A stretch of 36,470 nt of DNA from JAVVHE01 sp032249695 (lineage in GTDB: Bacteria > Pseudomonadota > Alphaproteobacteria > Sphingomonadales > Sphingomonadaceae): the NCBI GenBank assembly GCA_032249695.1, contig JAVVHE010000024.1, positions 1 to 36,470 of the forward strand, given 5' to 3'. This document shows, one piece after another, positions 22,764 to 30,807 of this stretch. The stretch's first letter is position 1. Each line of letters begins with the position of its first letter. A program made the position numbers and the translations under genes. The notes beneath the pieces are model-generated. The model had not been told where the DNA came from, did not search any database, and saw nothing but the letters and a program-made list of their open reading frames with translations.

Positions 22764-24695
22764 ATGACGATCGTCACCACGCTCGGCGCCGGGTCGGGCA
22801 TCGATATCCAGAAGCTCGCGGGCGACATTGCCGAGGCGCAGCGCGCCGCACGCGCAGCGCCGCTGACCGCCCGATCGGATCGTGCGCAGGCGCGGATCTC
22901 GGCGCTCGCGGGCATCGCGCAGGAGCTCGATCAGTTCGCGCGCTCGGTCGATGGGCTGGCGAGCAGCGGTGCGCTCGGCCCGCAGGCGACATCGAGCGAC
23001 CCCGCCGCCATCGCAATCCGGCGTTTGCCGGGCCGTGCCGCGGAGGAAGGTTCGCGCACGATCGAAGTCACCCGCCTCGCCACGGCCCAGACACTGCGCT
23101 CGGCTCGATTTGCCGACGTCACGGCGCCGGTCGGCGAGGGCGCGATCGTGATCACCGAGGGCAGCGGTGCCGCACAGCGTCGCACGACCGTGCGGATCGG
23201 CGCGGCCAACAACAGCCTCGCCGGGCTGCGCGACGCGATCAACGCAAGCGGATCCGGCGTCACGGCCTCGCTCGTTGCCGACGGCGGGGGCAGCCGCCTC
23301 GTGGTGCGCGGCCGTGAGGGGTCAGCAAACGGCTTCACGGTCTCGCCCGCACTCGAGGGCGGACCGCAGGGCTTTCGTTACCCACCAGTTGGCGGCACCG
23401 GCCTGGAGCTCGCAACCGCGGCGGCCGACGCGCAGCTGTCGGTCGACGGCGTCGCGGTCGAGCGCGGCTCCAACCGGCTGGATGACGTGCTGCCCGGCTT
23501 CGAGATCGAATTGCGGCGCGCAGCGAACGGCCCGGTCTCGCTGACTGCCGAGCGCCCCGCATCGCAAGCGCGCGACATCGCCGATGCGTTCGTTGCGGCC
23601 TACAACAGCCTCGCCGCGCGCCTTGCGGCAGCCACCCGCGGCCGCTCAGACGGGAACGAGGCAGGGCCGCTCCAAAGCGCAAGCGCTGTGCGCAGCCTCG
23701 CGGCCGAGCTGTCGCGCCTGACCGCGACAGAGATTGCTGGCCGCAGCCTCGGCGCGCTCGGCTTCCGCACGGGGCGCGACGGCCAGCTGACGCTCGATCG
23801 CGAACAGTTCGACCGAGCCGTCGCGGCCGATCCCGGCGCGCTCGATGCGCTGATCGCGCCCGTCCGCCGCTCCAGCAGCGCAGCGGTGACGGTCAGCTCC
23901 GCGCCGTCGGGCCGCTCGGGCCGCTTCGAGATCACCGACCTGCAACCCGCCCGCGCGGGCACCTTGACGGGTGAGTCCGCGAGCGCAGCATTTGCAACCC
24001 CGCTTGAGATCGATGCGCCCGGCGCGAGCTTCTCCCTCGCAGTCGACGGCGGTGCGGCGGTTGCTGTCACGGTTGCGGCCGGCGGCTATGCAAGCGGCGA
24101 GGCGTTCGCCGCTGCGCTCGAAGCGGCCGCGAACAGCGCGCTCGCCGGATCCGCCCGCCGGATCAGCGCCGACTGGGTCGGTGACCGCCTGCGGCTGACG
24201 TCGGCGAGCGTGGGCGCCACGTCACGCCTCGGGCTCAGCGGCATTGAGCCATGGCTCACCGCCCGTCTTGGCCTCGACACGGCCGTCGCCGAACCCGGCG
24301 CAGCCGCCCGCGGGCGCATCGCTGGTGTCGAGGCGGTCGGCTACGGCACTCGGCTCACCGCAGCTGCCGGCTCGCCGGCGTCGGGGCTGGTGCTGGAGAT
24401 CGGCGCCGCCCCGCCGCAGGCCGCCACCATCACGATCGAGGACGGCCTCGCACAGCGTCTGACGCGCCTCTCCGCCGCGATGACCGGGCCGGGCGGCGCG
24501 CTCGCCTCGGCGCAGGAGACCCGCCGGTCGACGACGCTCGCCCAGGCGCTGACCGACCTTCAAAAGCGCGCCACCACCGAACGCGCGGCGTTGCTCCGCC
24601 AGTTTACGACGATGGATCGCGCGGTGTCCGCCTTCAAGGCGACCGGCGCCCAGCTGCAGCAGCAGATCGACCTTTGGACCAAGCCCAACCGCTGA
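22764..24695 (+). CDS. fliD: flagellar filament cap protein FliD
   Basis: The filament capping protein (HAP2) that guides flagellin folding at the tip. The N-terminal TLGAGSGIDIQKLAG is the standard FliD start. The middle includes flagellin-IN-like blocks such as INASGSGVTASLVADGGG and a second about residues 395-480. The C-terminal coiled coil (LTDLQKRATTERAALLRQF, MDRAVSAFKATGAQLQQQ) matches FliD_C. At 643 residues it is larger than the usual 450-500, in keeping with the large flagellin. The ATG at 22764 has no strong Shine-Dalgarno. fliS follows by 14 nt. Confidence 0.94.
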   Translation: MTIVTTLGAGSGIDIQKLAGDIAEAQRAARAAPLTARSDRAQARISALAGIAQELDQFARSVDGLASSGALGPQATSSDPAAIAIRRLPGRAAEEGSRTIEVTRLATAQTLRSARFADVTAPVGEGAIVITEGSGAAQRRTTVRIGAANNSLAGLRDAINASGSGVTASLVADGGGSRLVVRGREGSANGFTVSPALEGGPQGFRYPPVGGTGLELATAAADAQLSVDGVAVERGSNRLDDVLPGFEIELRRAANGPVSLTAERPASQARDIADAFVAAYNSLAARLAAATRGRSDGNEAGPLQSASAVRSLAAELSRLTATEIAGRSLGALGFRTGRDGQLTLDREQFDRAVAADPGALDALIAPVRRSSSAAVTVSSAPSGRSGRFEITDLQPARAGTLTGESASAAFATPLEIDAPGASFSLAVDGGAAVAVTVAAGGYASGEAFAAALEAAANSALAGSARRISADWVGDRLRLTSASVGATSRLGLSGIEPWLTARLGLDTAVAEPGAAARGRIAGVEAVGYGTRLTAAAGSPASGLVLEIGAAPPQAATITIEDGLAQRLTRLSAAMTGPGGALASAQETRRSTTLAQALTDLQKRATTERAALLRQFTTMDRAVSAFKATGAQLQQQIDLWTKPNR

Positions 24696-24709
24696 AGGAC
24701 CCTGGCCTC

Positions 24710-25120
24710 ATGAGCACACCCGCAGCCCGCGCCCGCGCCTATCGCGAAACGAACGTTGCCAGCCGCGTCGCGGGCGCGAACCCGCACCAGCTTGTCCAGA
24801 TCCTGTTCGATGAAGCGCTTGCCGATCTGGCAGCCGGGCGCCGCGCCGCCGAGATCCGTGACTACGCGCAGAAAAGCCGCCACCTGAGCCATGCAGCGAC
24901 GATCGTCGCTGCGCTTGAAGGCTGTCTCGATCACCGGCTCGGCGGCGAGCTCGCCGCCAATCTCGCGCTCGTTTACGCCTTCGTCCGCGCACGCATCCTG
25001 CGCGGGGCCGCGCGCAACGACCTCGCCGCGCTCGACGAGGCGGCAGCCACGCTCGCGGAAATCGCGGAGGCATGGGCCACGATCCAACCCCGCCCCGCAA
25101 CCACGCGTGTTGCGGCATAG
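24710..25120 (+). CDS. fliS: flagellin export chaperone FliS
   Basis: A 136-residue helical cytoplasmic protein that binds the C-terminal D0 of flagellin and prevents premature polymerisation. AYRETNVASRVAGANPHQLVQILFDEAL is the classical FliS start (residues about 10-37; core AYRETNV and ANPHQLVQ). The helical rest ends with a short tail. AAGGA at 24695-24699 lies 10 nt from the ATG at 24710. It is the last gene of the plus-strand flagellar run; no clear terminator is seen after it. Confidence 0.94.
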   Translation: MSTPAARARAYRETNVASRVAGANPHQLVQILFDEALADLAAGRRAAEIRDYAQKSRHLSHAATIVAALEGCLDHRLGGELAANLALVYAFVRARILRGAARNDLAALDEAAATLAEIAEAWATIQPRPATTRVAA

Positions 25121-25168
25121 TCCGGCCAGCGGCGGCGAGGCTCATCTCAGACGCTTCTTGCCCGGCTC

Positions 25169-25196
25169 TTGCTCCGGCCCGAACCCGGCCTAGAGA
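25169..25196 (+). promoter_or_regulatory. candidate housekeeping promoter of manA
   Basis: TTGCTC (25169-25174) and TAGAGA (25191-25196) are separated by 16 nt and lie 31 nt ahead of the manA ATG. The fit to the alphaproteobacterial TTGAC/TATAT pattern is moderate. Confidence 0.35.
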
Positions 25197-25227
25197 GACG
25201 GCTTCAACCGGGCGGGAGAGTAACGGC

Positions 25228-26040
25228 ATGGGCGCGCGGCGATTGACGGCCGAGCGGGTCGAGAAGGTCTGGGGCCGCCGCGACCTCGGGCCGTGGTTCG
25301 ACGACGTCGACCCCGATCATGCCGCCATCGGCGAGATCTGGTTCGCAGCGCCTGGCGACCCAGAACTCATGGTGAAGGTCCTGTTCACCAGCGAGCGGCT
25401 CTCGATCCAGGTCCACCCCGACGATGCCGCGGCGCGCGCAGCCGGATATCCGCGCGGTAAGGACGAGGCCTGGCTCGTGCTGGCAGCCGAGCCCCGCGCG
25501 GTCATCGGCATTGGCACGAAGCGTCCGCTCAGCGCAGCCGAACTGCGCGCCGCGGCGATCGACGGCTCGATCGAGACGCTGCTCGATTGGCGTCCGGCGA
25601 TGGCGGGTGACGTGTACTACTCGCCCGCGCGCACGGTCCACGCGATCGGGCCGGGGCTGGTGCTCGTCGAAGTCCAGCAGAATGTCGACCTGACCTACCG
25701 CCTCTACGACTACGGCCGTCCGCGCGACCTGCAGCTGGACGAAGGAGTCGCTGTCGCCCGCGCCGTGCCCTTCGGCTCGAAGTCGGACCCGTTCCCGATC
25801 GAGCCCGGCCGAACCCGGCTCGCGCAAGGCCCGGCATTCACCATGGAGCGCTGGGACGGTGCGGGGTGCAACGCGCTCGAACCTCGCTGCGCGTGGGTCA
25901 CATGTCTCGCCGGCTCGGCCCACATCGGCGGCGCGGTGATGCGTCCGGGCGAGTGCTGGCTGGGCAACCGCGGGTCCGTGATCGACCGCGCGACGGATGC
26001 AAGCCTGCTCGTCGCCTATCCGCCGGACACCGCCGGCTGA
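25228..26040 (+). CDS. manA: mannose-6-phosphate isomerase, class I, short form
   Basis: Interconverts fructose-6-phosphate and mannose-6-phosphate, feeding GDP-mannose and polysaccharide or glycan synthesis. Metal ligands are recognisable in SIQVHPDD (Gln61, His63), GKDEAW (Glu80) and TVHAIGPG (His138); the VEVQQNVDLTYRLYDYGR segment is typical. At 270 residues it is the short bacterial form. The ATG at 25228 has GGGAGAG at 25214-25220. Its position right after fliS may be coincidental. Confidence 0.9.
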   Translation: MGARRLTAERVEKVWGRRDLGPWFDDVDPDHAAIGEIWFAAPGDPELMVKVLFTSERLSIQVHPDDAAARAAGYPRGKDEAWLVLAAEPRAVIGIGTKRPLSAAELRAAAIDGSIETLLDWRPAMAGDVYYSPARTVHAIGPGLVLVEVQQNVDLTYRLYDYGRPRDLQLDEGVAVARAVPFGSKSDPFPIEPGRTRLAQGPAFTMERWDGAGCNALEPRCAWVTCLAGSAHIGGAVMRPGECWLGNRGSVIDRATDASLLVAYPPDTAG

Positions 26041-26381
26041 CATCCCCCAGCGCGAGCGTCGGCAGCCGCAACCCGCGGCTTTCGGCGACGGGTGCCGGCG
26101 CTTCGTTCCGGTCACCTGCGAGCCGGCAGCGAGACTGCGCTAGGTTCGCCCTGGTCGGATCGCCCGCCCTCGTCGACCGGCGCGTTTCGCGCGCGGCTAA
26201 TGCTCCGGCGTGGCGACGACGCCGCGTCTGCGCTGCGCGACCGACTTCCGCCCCTCGGCCGCAGTCAGTGGGACCGGGCCAGGGACCTGTGCAGCTCACG
26301 GTGCGATTGGTCGGTCAGCGACCGCTTGACGAGCGCCCCGGCCGAACCCGCCGCGGCCGAAATCACCCCCAGCGCGGCCGG
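26041..26381. other. gene-free region between convergent manA and coq7
   Basis: About 340 bp with no convincing coding sequence. A 6-bp stem (AGCCGC 26064-26069 with GCGGCT 26075-26080, 5-nt loop) followed by TTC lies 24 nt past the manA stop and may be a terminator. I see nothing else. Confidence 0.4.
26064..26080 (+). terminator. candidate manA terminator
   Basis: A 6-bp perfect stem with a 5-nt loop, just after manA and before the convergent coq7. The downstream U-tract is minimal (TTC). Confidence 0.3.
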
Positions 26382-26987
26382 TCAGATCCGGCTGCTGACC
26401 GCGATCGCCGCGCGGCAGCCTGCGCGGATCAGCGCCGACAGGATCGGATAACCGGGCGTGCTCTCGGCGTCGTGCGCCAGTGCGGTATCGCGATGCTCGG
26501 CCTCGTCCGCGCGGAAGTCGGCGATGTGCTCTCTAAGCTCGGGGTCAGATCCGTCGGCCAGCACGTCGAGCTGCGCGCCGTAATGGCGGTCGATCTCTTC
26601 TTCCACAGCCGCGGTGCACGCCATCGCTGCGCGCGGGCCAAGCAGCGCGGTCGCAGCGCCCAACGCAAAACCGGCGGCGTGCCACAGCGGGCCGATCAGT
26701 GTCGGGCGGGCACGGCGTTCGAGCAGCAGCCGGTCGAACGTCTCCAGATGCCGCCGCTCCTGCGCGGCCATGTGCCGGATGAGCGGCGCATGGCTGTGGC
26801 GATCGCCGATGACCGCGAGCTGGCCCGCGTAGATCCGCGCCGCGCCATATTCGCCTGCGTGATCGACCATCAGGATCGAGCCGGTCTTCTCGCGGCGGTC
26901 GCCGGGCAGGCGCGGGGGGCGGGTGCGATGCGCGGGGGTGACGTCCGCCACGGTCTGCAGTCGTTCGGGGCTTTGGTGCTCGGTCAT
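26382..26987 (-). CDS. coq7: 5-demethoxyubiquinol hydroxylase, COQ7 family
   Basis: A di-iron membrane-associated hydroxylase acting at the penultimate step of ubiquinone synthesis. The ligand set is visible: Glu46 in DHAGEYGAARIYAGQ, Glu77 and His80 in AAQERRHLE, a Glu in AVEEEIDRHY (128-137), and Glu162 and His165 in RADEAEHRD. A Pro/Arg-rich N-terminus of about 30 residues precedes the domain. At 201 residues it has the usual length. The ATG at 26987 overlaps the dsbB stop by 4 nt, so the two are coupled. Confidence 0.93.
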   Translation of the reverse strand: MTEHQSPERLQTVADVTPAHRTRPPRLPGDRREKTGSILMVDHAGEYGAARIYAGQLAVIGDRHSHAPLIRHMAAQERRHLETFDRLLLERRARPTLIGPLWHAAGFALGAATALLGPRAAMACTAAVEEEIDRHYGAQLDVLADGSDPELREHIADFRADEAEHRDTALAHDAESTPGYPILSALIRAGCRAAIAVSSRI

Positions 26988-27478
26988 GCGGCTGTGTAGC
27001 GCGTGCCGCCGCGCTGCGCACGGGCGAGCATCGCCGCACCGGTGATCGACGCCGCGATCGACACGACCGCGTTCCACGCTGCCAGCGACAGCGCAGCAAA
27101 CGACCATGCGATCGCGTCGCAGCGCACCACGGGCGCCGCGAGGATCGCAGCGTTGAAGCCGCCGAGGCCCAGATCGGTCGACGAACAGCTCGTCGGCCCG
27201 GTCCACCAGCCCTGCTCGACGCCCGCATGGAAGGCGCCCAGCGCACCCGCCGTGAGTACGGCGCCCGCCGCCAGCCACAGCAGCGGCCGGCGCGTGCCCG
27301 GCAACGCCCACGCAATCCCCGCCAAACCGATCGCGGCGAGGTGCGGCCAGCGCTGCCACAGGCACATTTCGCACGGATTGAGGCCACCGAGATGTTGAAA
27401 GCCGAGCGCACCCAGCAGCAGCGCACCGGGCACGCCCAACAGGATCGCGTTGGCCCAGCGCAGGCCGCCGGCGCGCAC
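26984..27478 (-). CDS. dsbB: disulfide bond formation protein DsbB
   Basis: A 164-residue inner-membrane quinone reductase that reoxidises DsbA. The first redox pair Cys36/Cys39 lies in NPCEMCLWQRWPH, and the second pair is Cys98 and Cys120 in the periplasmic loop. Four hydrophobic helices are present. It sits 7 nt after the S41 protease gene and overlaps coq7 by 4 nt. The neighbouring quinone-biosynthesis gene fits a quinone-dependent enzyme, though this could be coincidental. Confidence 0.9.
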   Translation of the reverse strand: MRAGGLRWANAILLGVPGALLLGALGFQHLGGLNPCEMCLWQRWPHLAAIGLAGIAWALPGTRRPLLWLAAGAVLTAGALGAFHAGVEQGWWTGPTSCSSTDLGLGGFNAAILAAPVVRCDAIAWSFAALSLAAWNAVVSIAASITGAAMLARAQRGGTRYTAA

Positions 27479-27485
27479 GGCTGCG

Positions 27486-28826
27486 TCAGCCAGCGGTCGC
27501 GATCCGAGTCTGCGGCATGGGCGCAGGTGCCAGCCGCGCGATCGTCTTCACTGCATAATCCAGCTGGAAGTCGGTCACGCCCGCCTTCTTCAGCTCGGCT
27601 GCGGTCTGAGTGAAGCGCGGATCGGGCTTGCCGTCGTCCTCGATCTTTTTCTCATCGAGCTTCAGCTCGTTGATCAGATGGCGCCGCAGGTCACTCTCGC
27701 GCACGCGCGTGCGGTTTGCGAGGTCGGCATCGGACAGCTGCGGCACCACCACGTCGGGCTCGATGCCGCCTTCCTGCACGCTGCGTCCGCTCGGCGTGAA
27801 ATAGCGCGCGGTGGTCAGCCGCAGCGCCGAGTCGGGGCCGAGCTGGATGACCGACTGCACCGAACCCTTGCCGAAACTGCGCTGGCCCATGACGAGCGCG
27901 CGCCGCTGGTCCTGCAGCGCGCCCGCGACGATTTCCGCAGCGCTTGCCGAGCCCTCGTCGACCAGCACCACGATCGGCTTACCGTCCGTCTCGTCGCCGG
28001 GCTTGGCGTAATAGCGCTCGATCTGGTTGCGCCCGCGTCCGCGCTGGCTGACGATTTCGCCGCGCTCCAGGAAGATGTCGGCCGTATCGACCGCCTGATC
28101 GAGAAGCCCGCCGGGGTCCGAGCGCAAGTCGATCACATAGCCGGTGACGTTCGCGCCCAGCCGCTTCCTGATCTTGGCGATGGCCGCGCGCGTGTCCGCG
28201 GCAGTGGTCTTCGAGAAACTGGCGATACGGATGATACCGACATGTCCCTTCACCTCGGACTTCACCGGGTGAATCTCGATCACCTCGCGCTGCATCGTGA
28301 ACTCAAGCGGCTTGGTGATGCCGTCGCGCACCACCGTCAGCTTGACCTTGCTGCCCGGCGCGCCCCGCATCTTGTCGACCGCTTCGCTGAGCGTCAGCCC
28401 GTAGATCAGCTCGCCGTCGAGGTGGGTGATGTAGTCGCCCGCCTTCATGCCCGCGCGCGCTGCAGGCGTGCCGTCCATCGGCGCGATGACCTTGACCGCG
28501 CCGTCCTCGGTGGTGACGCTGAGGCCCAGCCCGCCATACTCGCCATCGGTGACGTTGCGCAGCTGTGCGAAATCCTTGGCGTTCAGATAGCCGCTATGCG
28601 GATCGAGACTGGTCAACATGCCGTTGATCGCGCCTTCGATCAGCTTCTTGTCGTCAACCTTCTCGACGTAATCCGTCCGCACCTTCTCGAACACCTCCAT
28701 CAGCGTGTCGAGCTGACGGTAGGTCTCCGCGCTGGGGCTGTCGGTGGCGAGCTTGGCCATGCCGGGCAGCAGCGCTCCCGCTGCGAGGCCGACGGCGAGG
28801 TAGGCGATGGGGCGCTTGCTGGGCAT
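27486..28826 (-). CDS. ctpA: C-terminal processing peptidase, S41 family (CtpA-like)
   Basis: A periplasmic serine protease with a Ser-Lys dyad that trims C-termini of envelope proteins. The 446-residue protein has an N-terminal signal or anchor (YLAVGLAAGALLPG), a PDZ domain (about 96-175; GGLGLSVTTEDG, AAARAGMKAGDYI) and a tail-specific protease domain. The catalytic Ser is probably Ser295 in GSASAAEI, with Lys320 in RSFGKGSV. The ATG at 28826 was chosen over a longer upstream start because the hydrophobic anchor then follows within 10 residues. dsbB begins 7 nt after its stop. Confidence 0.92.
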   Translation of the reverse strand: MPSKRPIAYLAVGLAAGALLPGMAKLATDSPSAETYRQLDTLMEVFEKVRTDYVEKVDDKKLIEGAINGMLTSLDPHSGYLNAKDFAQLRNVTDGEYGGLGLSVTTEDGAVKVIAPMDGTPAARAGMKAGDYITHLDGELIYGLTLSEAVDKMRGAPGSKVKLTVVRDGITKPLEFTMQREVIEIHPVKSEVKGHVGIIRIASFSKTTAADTRAAIAKIRKRLGANVTGYVIDLRSDPGGLLDQAVDTADIFLERGEIVSQRGRGRNQIERYYAKPGDETDGKPIVVLVDEGSASAAEIVAGALQDQRRALVMGQRSFGKGSVQSVIQLGPDSALRLTTARYFTPSGRSVQEGGIEPDVVVPQLSDADLANRTRVRESDLRRHLINELKLDEKKIEDDGKPDPRFTQTAAELKKAGVTDFQLDYAVKTIARLAPAPMPQTRIATAG

Positions 28827-28857
28827 GGGACCGGAGCCTTGGCGGAGGTTGCCTGAA

Positions 28858-28891
28858 CGCACAATGTGCGCCTCACGGTCACGGGACGCAA
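28858..28891 (-). promoter_or_regulatory. candidate promoter with overlapping palindrome, upstream of ctpA
   Basis: TTGCGT (28886-28891) and CACATT (28863-28868), read on the minus strand, are 17 nt apart. The perfect palindrome CGCACA-A-TGTGCG (28858-28870) overlaps the -10 part, so it could be an operator. A 7-bp CCTGAAC / GTTCAGG pair brackets the region. Confidence 0.35.
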
Positions 28892-28912
28892 GTTCAGGTC
28901 CCCCGGTCGCGA

Positions 28913-29971
28913 TCAACCGCCGCGCAGCCAACGGACCACCGGCTCGTACAACAGCTCCCGCGCGCGGCCGCCGACCATCATGCCGACATGGCCCGCGTCG
29001 AGCTCAAGCCGACCGCCCGCGTCCGGGGCCGCGGTGGCGGGGACGATGCGGTCGGTCAGCGACACCACGTTGAGGACGGGGCAGGGGAGGGTGGCCGGGT
29101 CGACCGGGCGACCGCCGATGCGCCAGCGGCCCGCGCCGGGCTCGTCTTCGCCGTAGAAGCGCTCGAAAATCTGCGCGGCTGCGAAAAACGGGATGGGCGG
29201 GCCGCTGTTCACCCAGTCCTCCACCAGCACATAGTGGCGAGCCTCGCGTGCGGCGGGGTCCATGCGGCCGAAGCGTTCGAACTTGGCGACGGCGCGAGCC
29301 GGATCGAGCTCCCAGAAGCCGGGGTTCAGCAGCTCGATCGGGACCAGCCCGCTCGCTTCGGCGCCGGGCGCGATTTCGTCCCATAGCGTCAGCATCGCCT
29401 GCCGCCGTTCCGGCCCATAGCCGCCGAACGCGAAGGGCGTGGCGATCAGTGCCAGCCTGGGCGGCGGCGCGATCGCGGCGGCCGCGGCCGCGATGGTGCC
29501 ACCAAGGCAATAGCCGATGACCGGCACGGGCTGGCCCAACGCTGCGAGCAACGGGAGCAGCCGCTGCTGAATGAGGCCGTCGAGATCGAGCGTCAGGTCG
29601 TCCGGGCCGGGCGCACCCCAGTCGACCGTTAGCGGCGAGAAACCCGCTGCGACCAGGTGCTCCACGAACGACGCGCCCGGCGCGAGATCGAGCACCTCCG
29701 GTCCGTTGATCAGGCTGGGGATCAGGACCACGGGCGCCCCGCTTCGCCCATGCAGCATCAGCCGTGTTGCGCCATGCTGCGCGGCAACGGCCGCCTGCGA
29801 CGGCGGGCGCGCATGCGAATGCTGCTGGTAAGCGCGCAGGCCCCGCAGAATATCGGCCATGCGGCCCGGGTCGCCGCGCGTTATCTTCAGCGCGAGGCCC
29901 AGGAAAACGGGCAGCGGATGCGGGCCGCGACGTTGCGGCGCAGCATGGGCCTGTGTTACCACCGAAGCCAT
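28913..29971 (-). CDS. PhaC-like alpha/beta hydrolase with Cys nucleophile
   Basis: The 352-residue protein has a lipase-like box GYCLGG (Cys155) instead of G-x-S-x-G, with Asp307 in SLTDRIVP and His328 in DAGHVGMMVG. This Cys-Asp-His triad is that of polyhydroxyalkanoate synthases, and EDWVNSGPP is also PhaC-like. The size is that of class III PhaC rather than class I (about 590), but the PhaE partner of class III is not in the window. It diverges from phaR, which supports a PHA role. The ATG at 29971 overlaps the phaR ATG; a GTG at 29962 with GGAGG about 10 nt upstream is an alternative start. Confidence 0.82.
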   Translation of the reverse strand: MASVVTQAHAAPQRRGPHPLPVFLGLALKITRGDPGRMADILRGLRAYQQHSHARPPSQAAVAAQHGATRLMLHGRSGAPVVLIPSLINGPEVLDLAPGASFVEHLVAAGFSPLTVDWGAPGPDDLTLDLDGLIQQRLLPLLAALGQPVPVIGYCLGGTIAAAAAAIAPPPRLALIATPFAFGGYGPERRQAMLTLWDEIAPGAEASGLVPIELLNPGFWELDPARAVAKFERFGRMDPAAREARHYVLVEDWVNSGPPIPFFAAAQIFERFYGEDEPGAGRWRIGGRPVDPATLPCPVLNVVSLTDRIVPATAAPDAGGRLELDAGHVGMMVGGRARELLYEPVVRWLRGG

Positions 29972-30557
29972 GCCTCCCTCGCGTACTCCCGGTTCCGCCG
30001 TGCCGCCCGTCATCATCAAGAAGTACGCCAATCGGCGGCTTTATGACACGGAAAGCTCAAGCTACATCACGCTGGAGCATCTGGCGGCGATGACGCGGGA
30101 GGGGCGCGAGTTCAAGGTGGTGGACGCGCGCAGCGGCGAGGACATCACGCGCTCGGTGCTGACCCAGATCATCATGGAGCAGGAAAATGGCGAGCAGACG
30201 ATGCTGCCCGTGCCGTTCCTGCGCCAGCTGATCGGCCTCTATGGCAACTCGATGCAGGCGATGGTGCCGGTCTATCTGGAAGCGTCGATGGACGCTCTGA
30301 AGAAGAACCAGGAACAGATCCGCGAGGCGATGACGCAGCCGTTCGCCGGCACGCCGTTCGAGGCGCTGGCCAAGCAGAATTTCGCGATGTTCGCAAAGGC
30401 CGCCGAGTTGTTCGCCCCCAAGCGTGGAGATGAGGCGGCCGATGGTGCGGCGAAGCCCGAACCCGCATCTCCAGCCGGAGGCGGTGCCGACGAGGTGAAC
30501 AAACTGAAGCAGCAGCTCGCCGCCTTGCAGGCGAAGCTTGAGAAGCTTGGGAGTTGA
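29970..30557 (+). CDS. phaR: polyhydroxyalkanoate synthesis repressor PhaR
   Basis: A DNA- and PHA-binding repressor of phasin and PHA granule genes. The N-terminal domain (VIIKKYANRRLYDTES, ITLEHLAAM, FKVVDARSGEDITRSVLTQII) is the PHB accumulation regulator DNA-binding domain. A second region QLIGLYGNSMQAMVPVYLEASM binds granules or forms contacts. A short C-terminal coiled coil (VNKLKQQLAALQAKLEKL) follows. The 195-residue protein starts at ATG 29970, overlapping the divergent PhaC-like start; GTG 30000 in front of VIIKKY is another option. Confidence 0.92.
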   Translation: MPPSRTPGSAVPPVIIKKYANRRLYDTESSSYITLEHLAAMTREGREFKVVDARSGEDITRSVLTQIIMEQENGEQTMLPVPFLRQLIGLYGNSMQAMVPVYLEASMDALKKNQEQIREAMTQPFAGTPFEALAKQNFAMFAKAAELFAPKRGDEAADGAAKPEPASPAGGGADEVNKLKQQLAALQAKLEKLGS

Positions 30558-30787
30558 CCCGCACTTTTCGGTCTGCGCGCCGGGCTTGAGCGCAGCTTCG
30601 TCGGGCGATGCGTTCGGGCGATATGCCGCGTGCGCGGCCAAGGCCACATGCAGCGCCGGCCGACCGGGGCGGGGAGCCGGTAGGGGACTGCGACCCGACC
30701 GTCTCGGTGCTGAGTGCAGCCGCTCGGAACGAACGTTCACGCGTCCTGCGGCGCCGCTGCCTCACGCATGGTGAGCCTCGATAGAGA

Positions 30788-30803
30788 GCGGCGCGAGCGC
30801 CGC
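30788..30803 (-). terminator. hairpin after the PEP-CTERM gene
   Basis: GCGGCG (30788-30793) pairs with CGCCGC (30798-30803) around a 4-nt loop, 4 nt past the PEP-CTERM stop codon. It could terminate that gene or act in both directions with the converging phaR. Confidence 0.45.
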
Positions 30804-30807
30804 CGAC

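Noticed and set aside
25512..25518. TGGCACG half of a sigma-54 site inside manA
   Set aside because: The required TTGC at the correct spacing is absent.
27450..28856. 468-residue plus-strand open frame opposite the S41 protease
   Set aside because: Antisense shadow; the minus strand has PDZ and Ser-Lys motifs.
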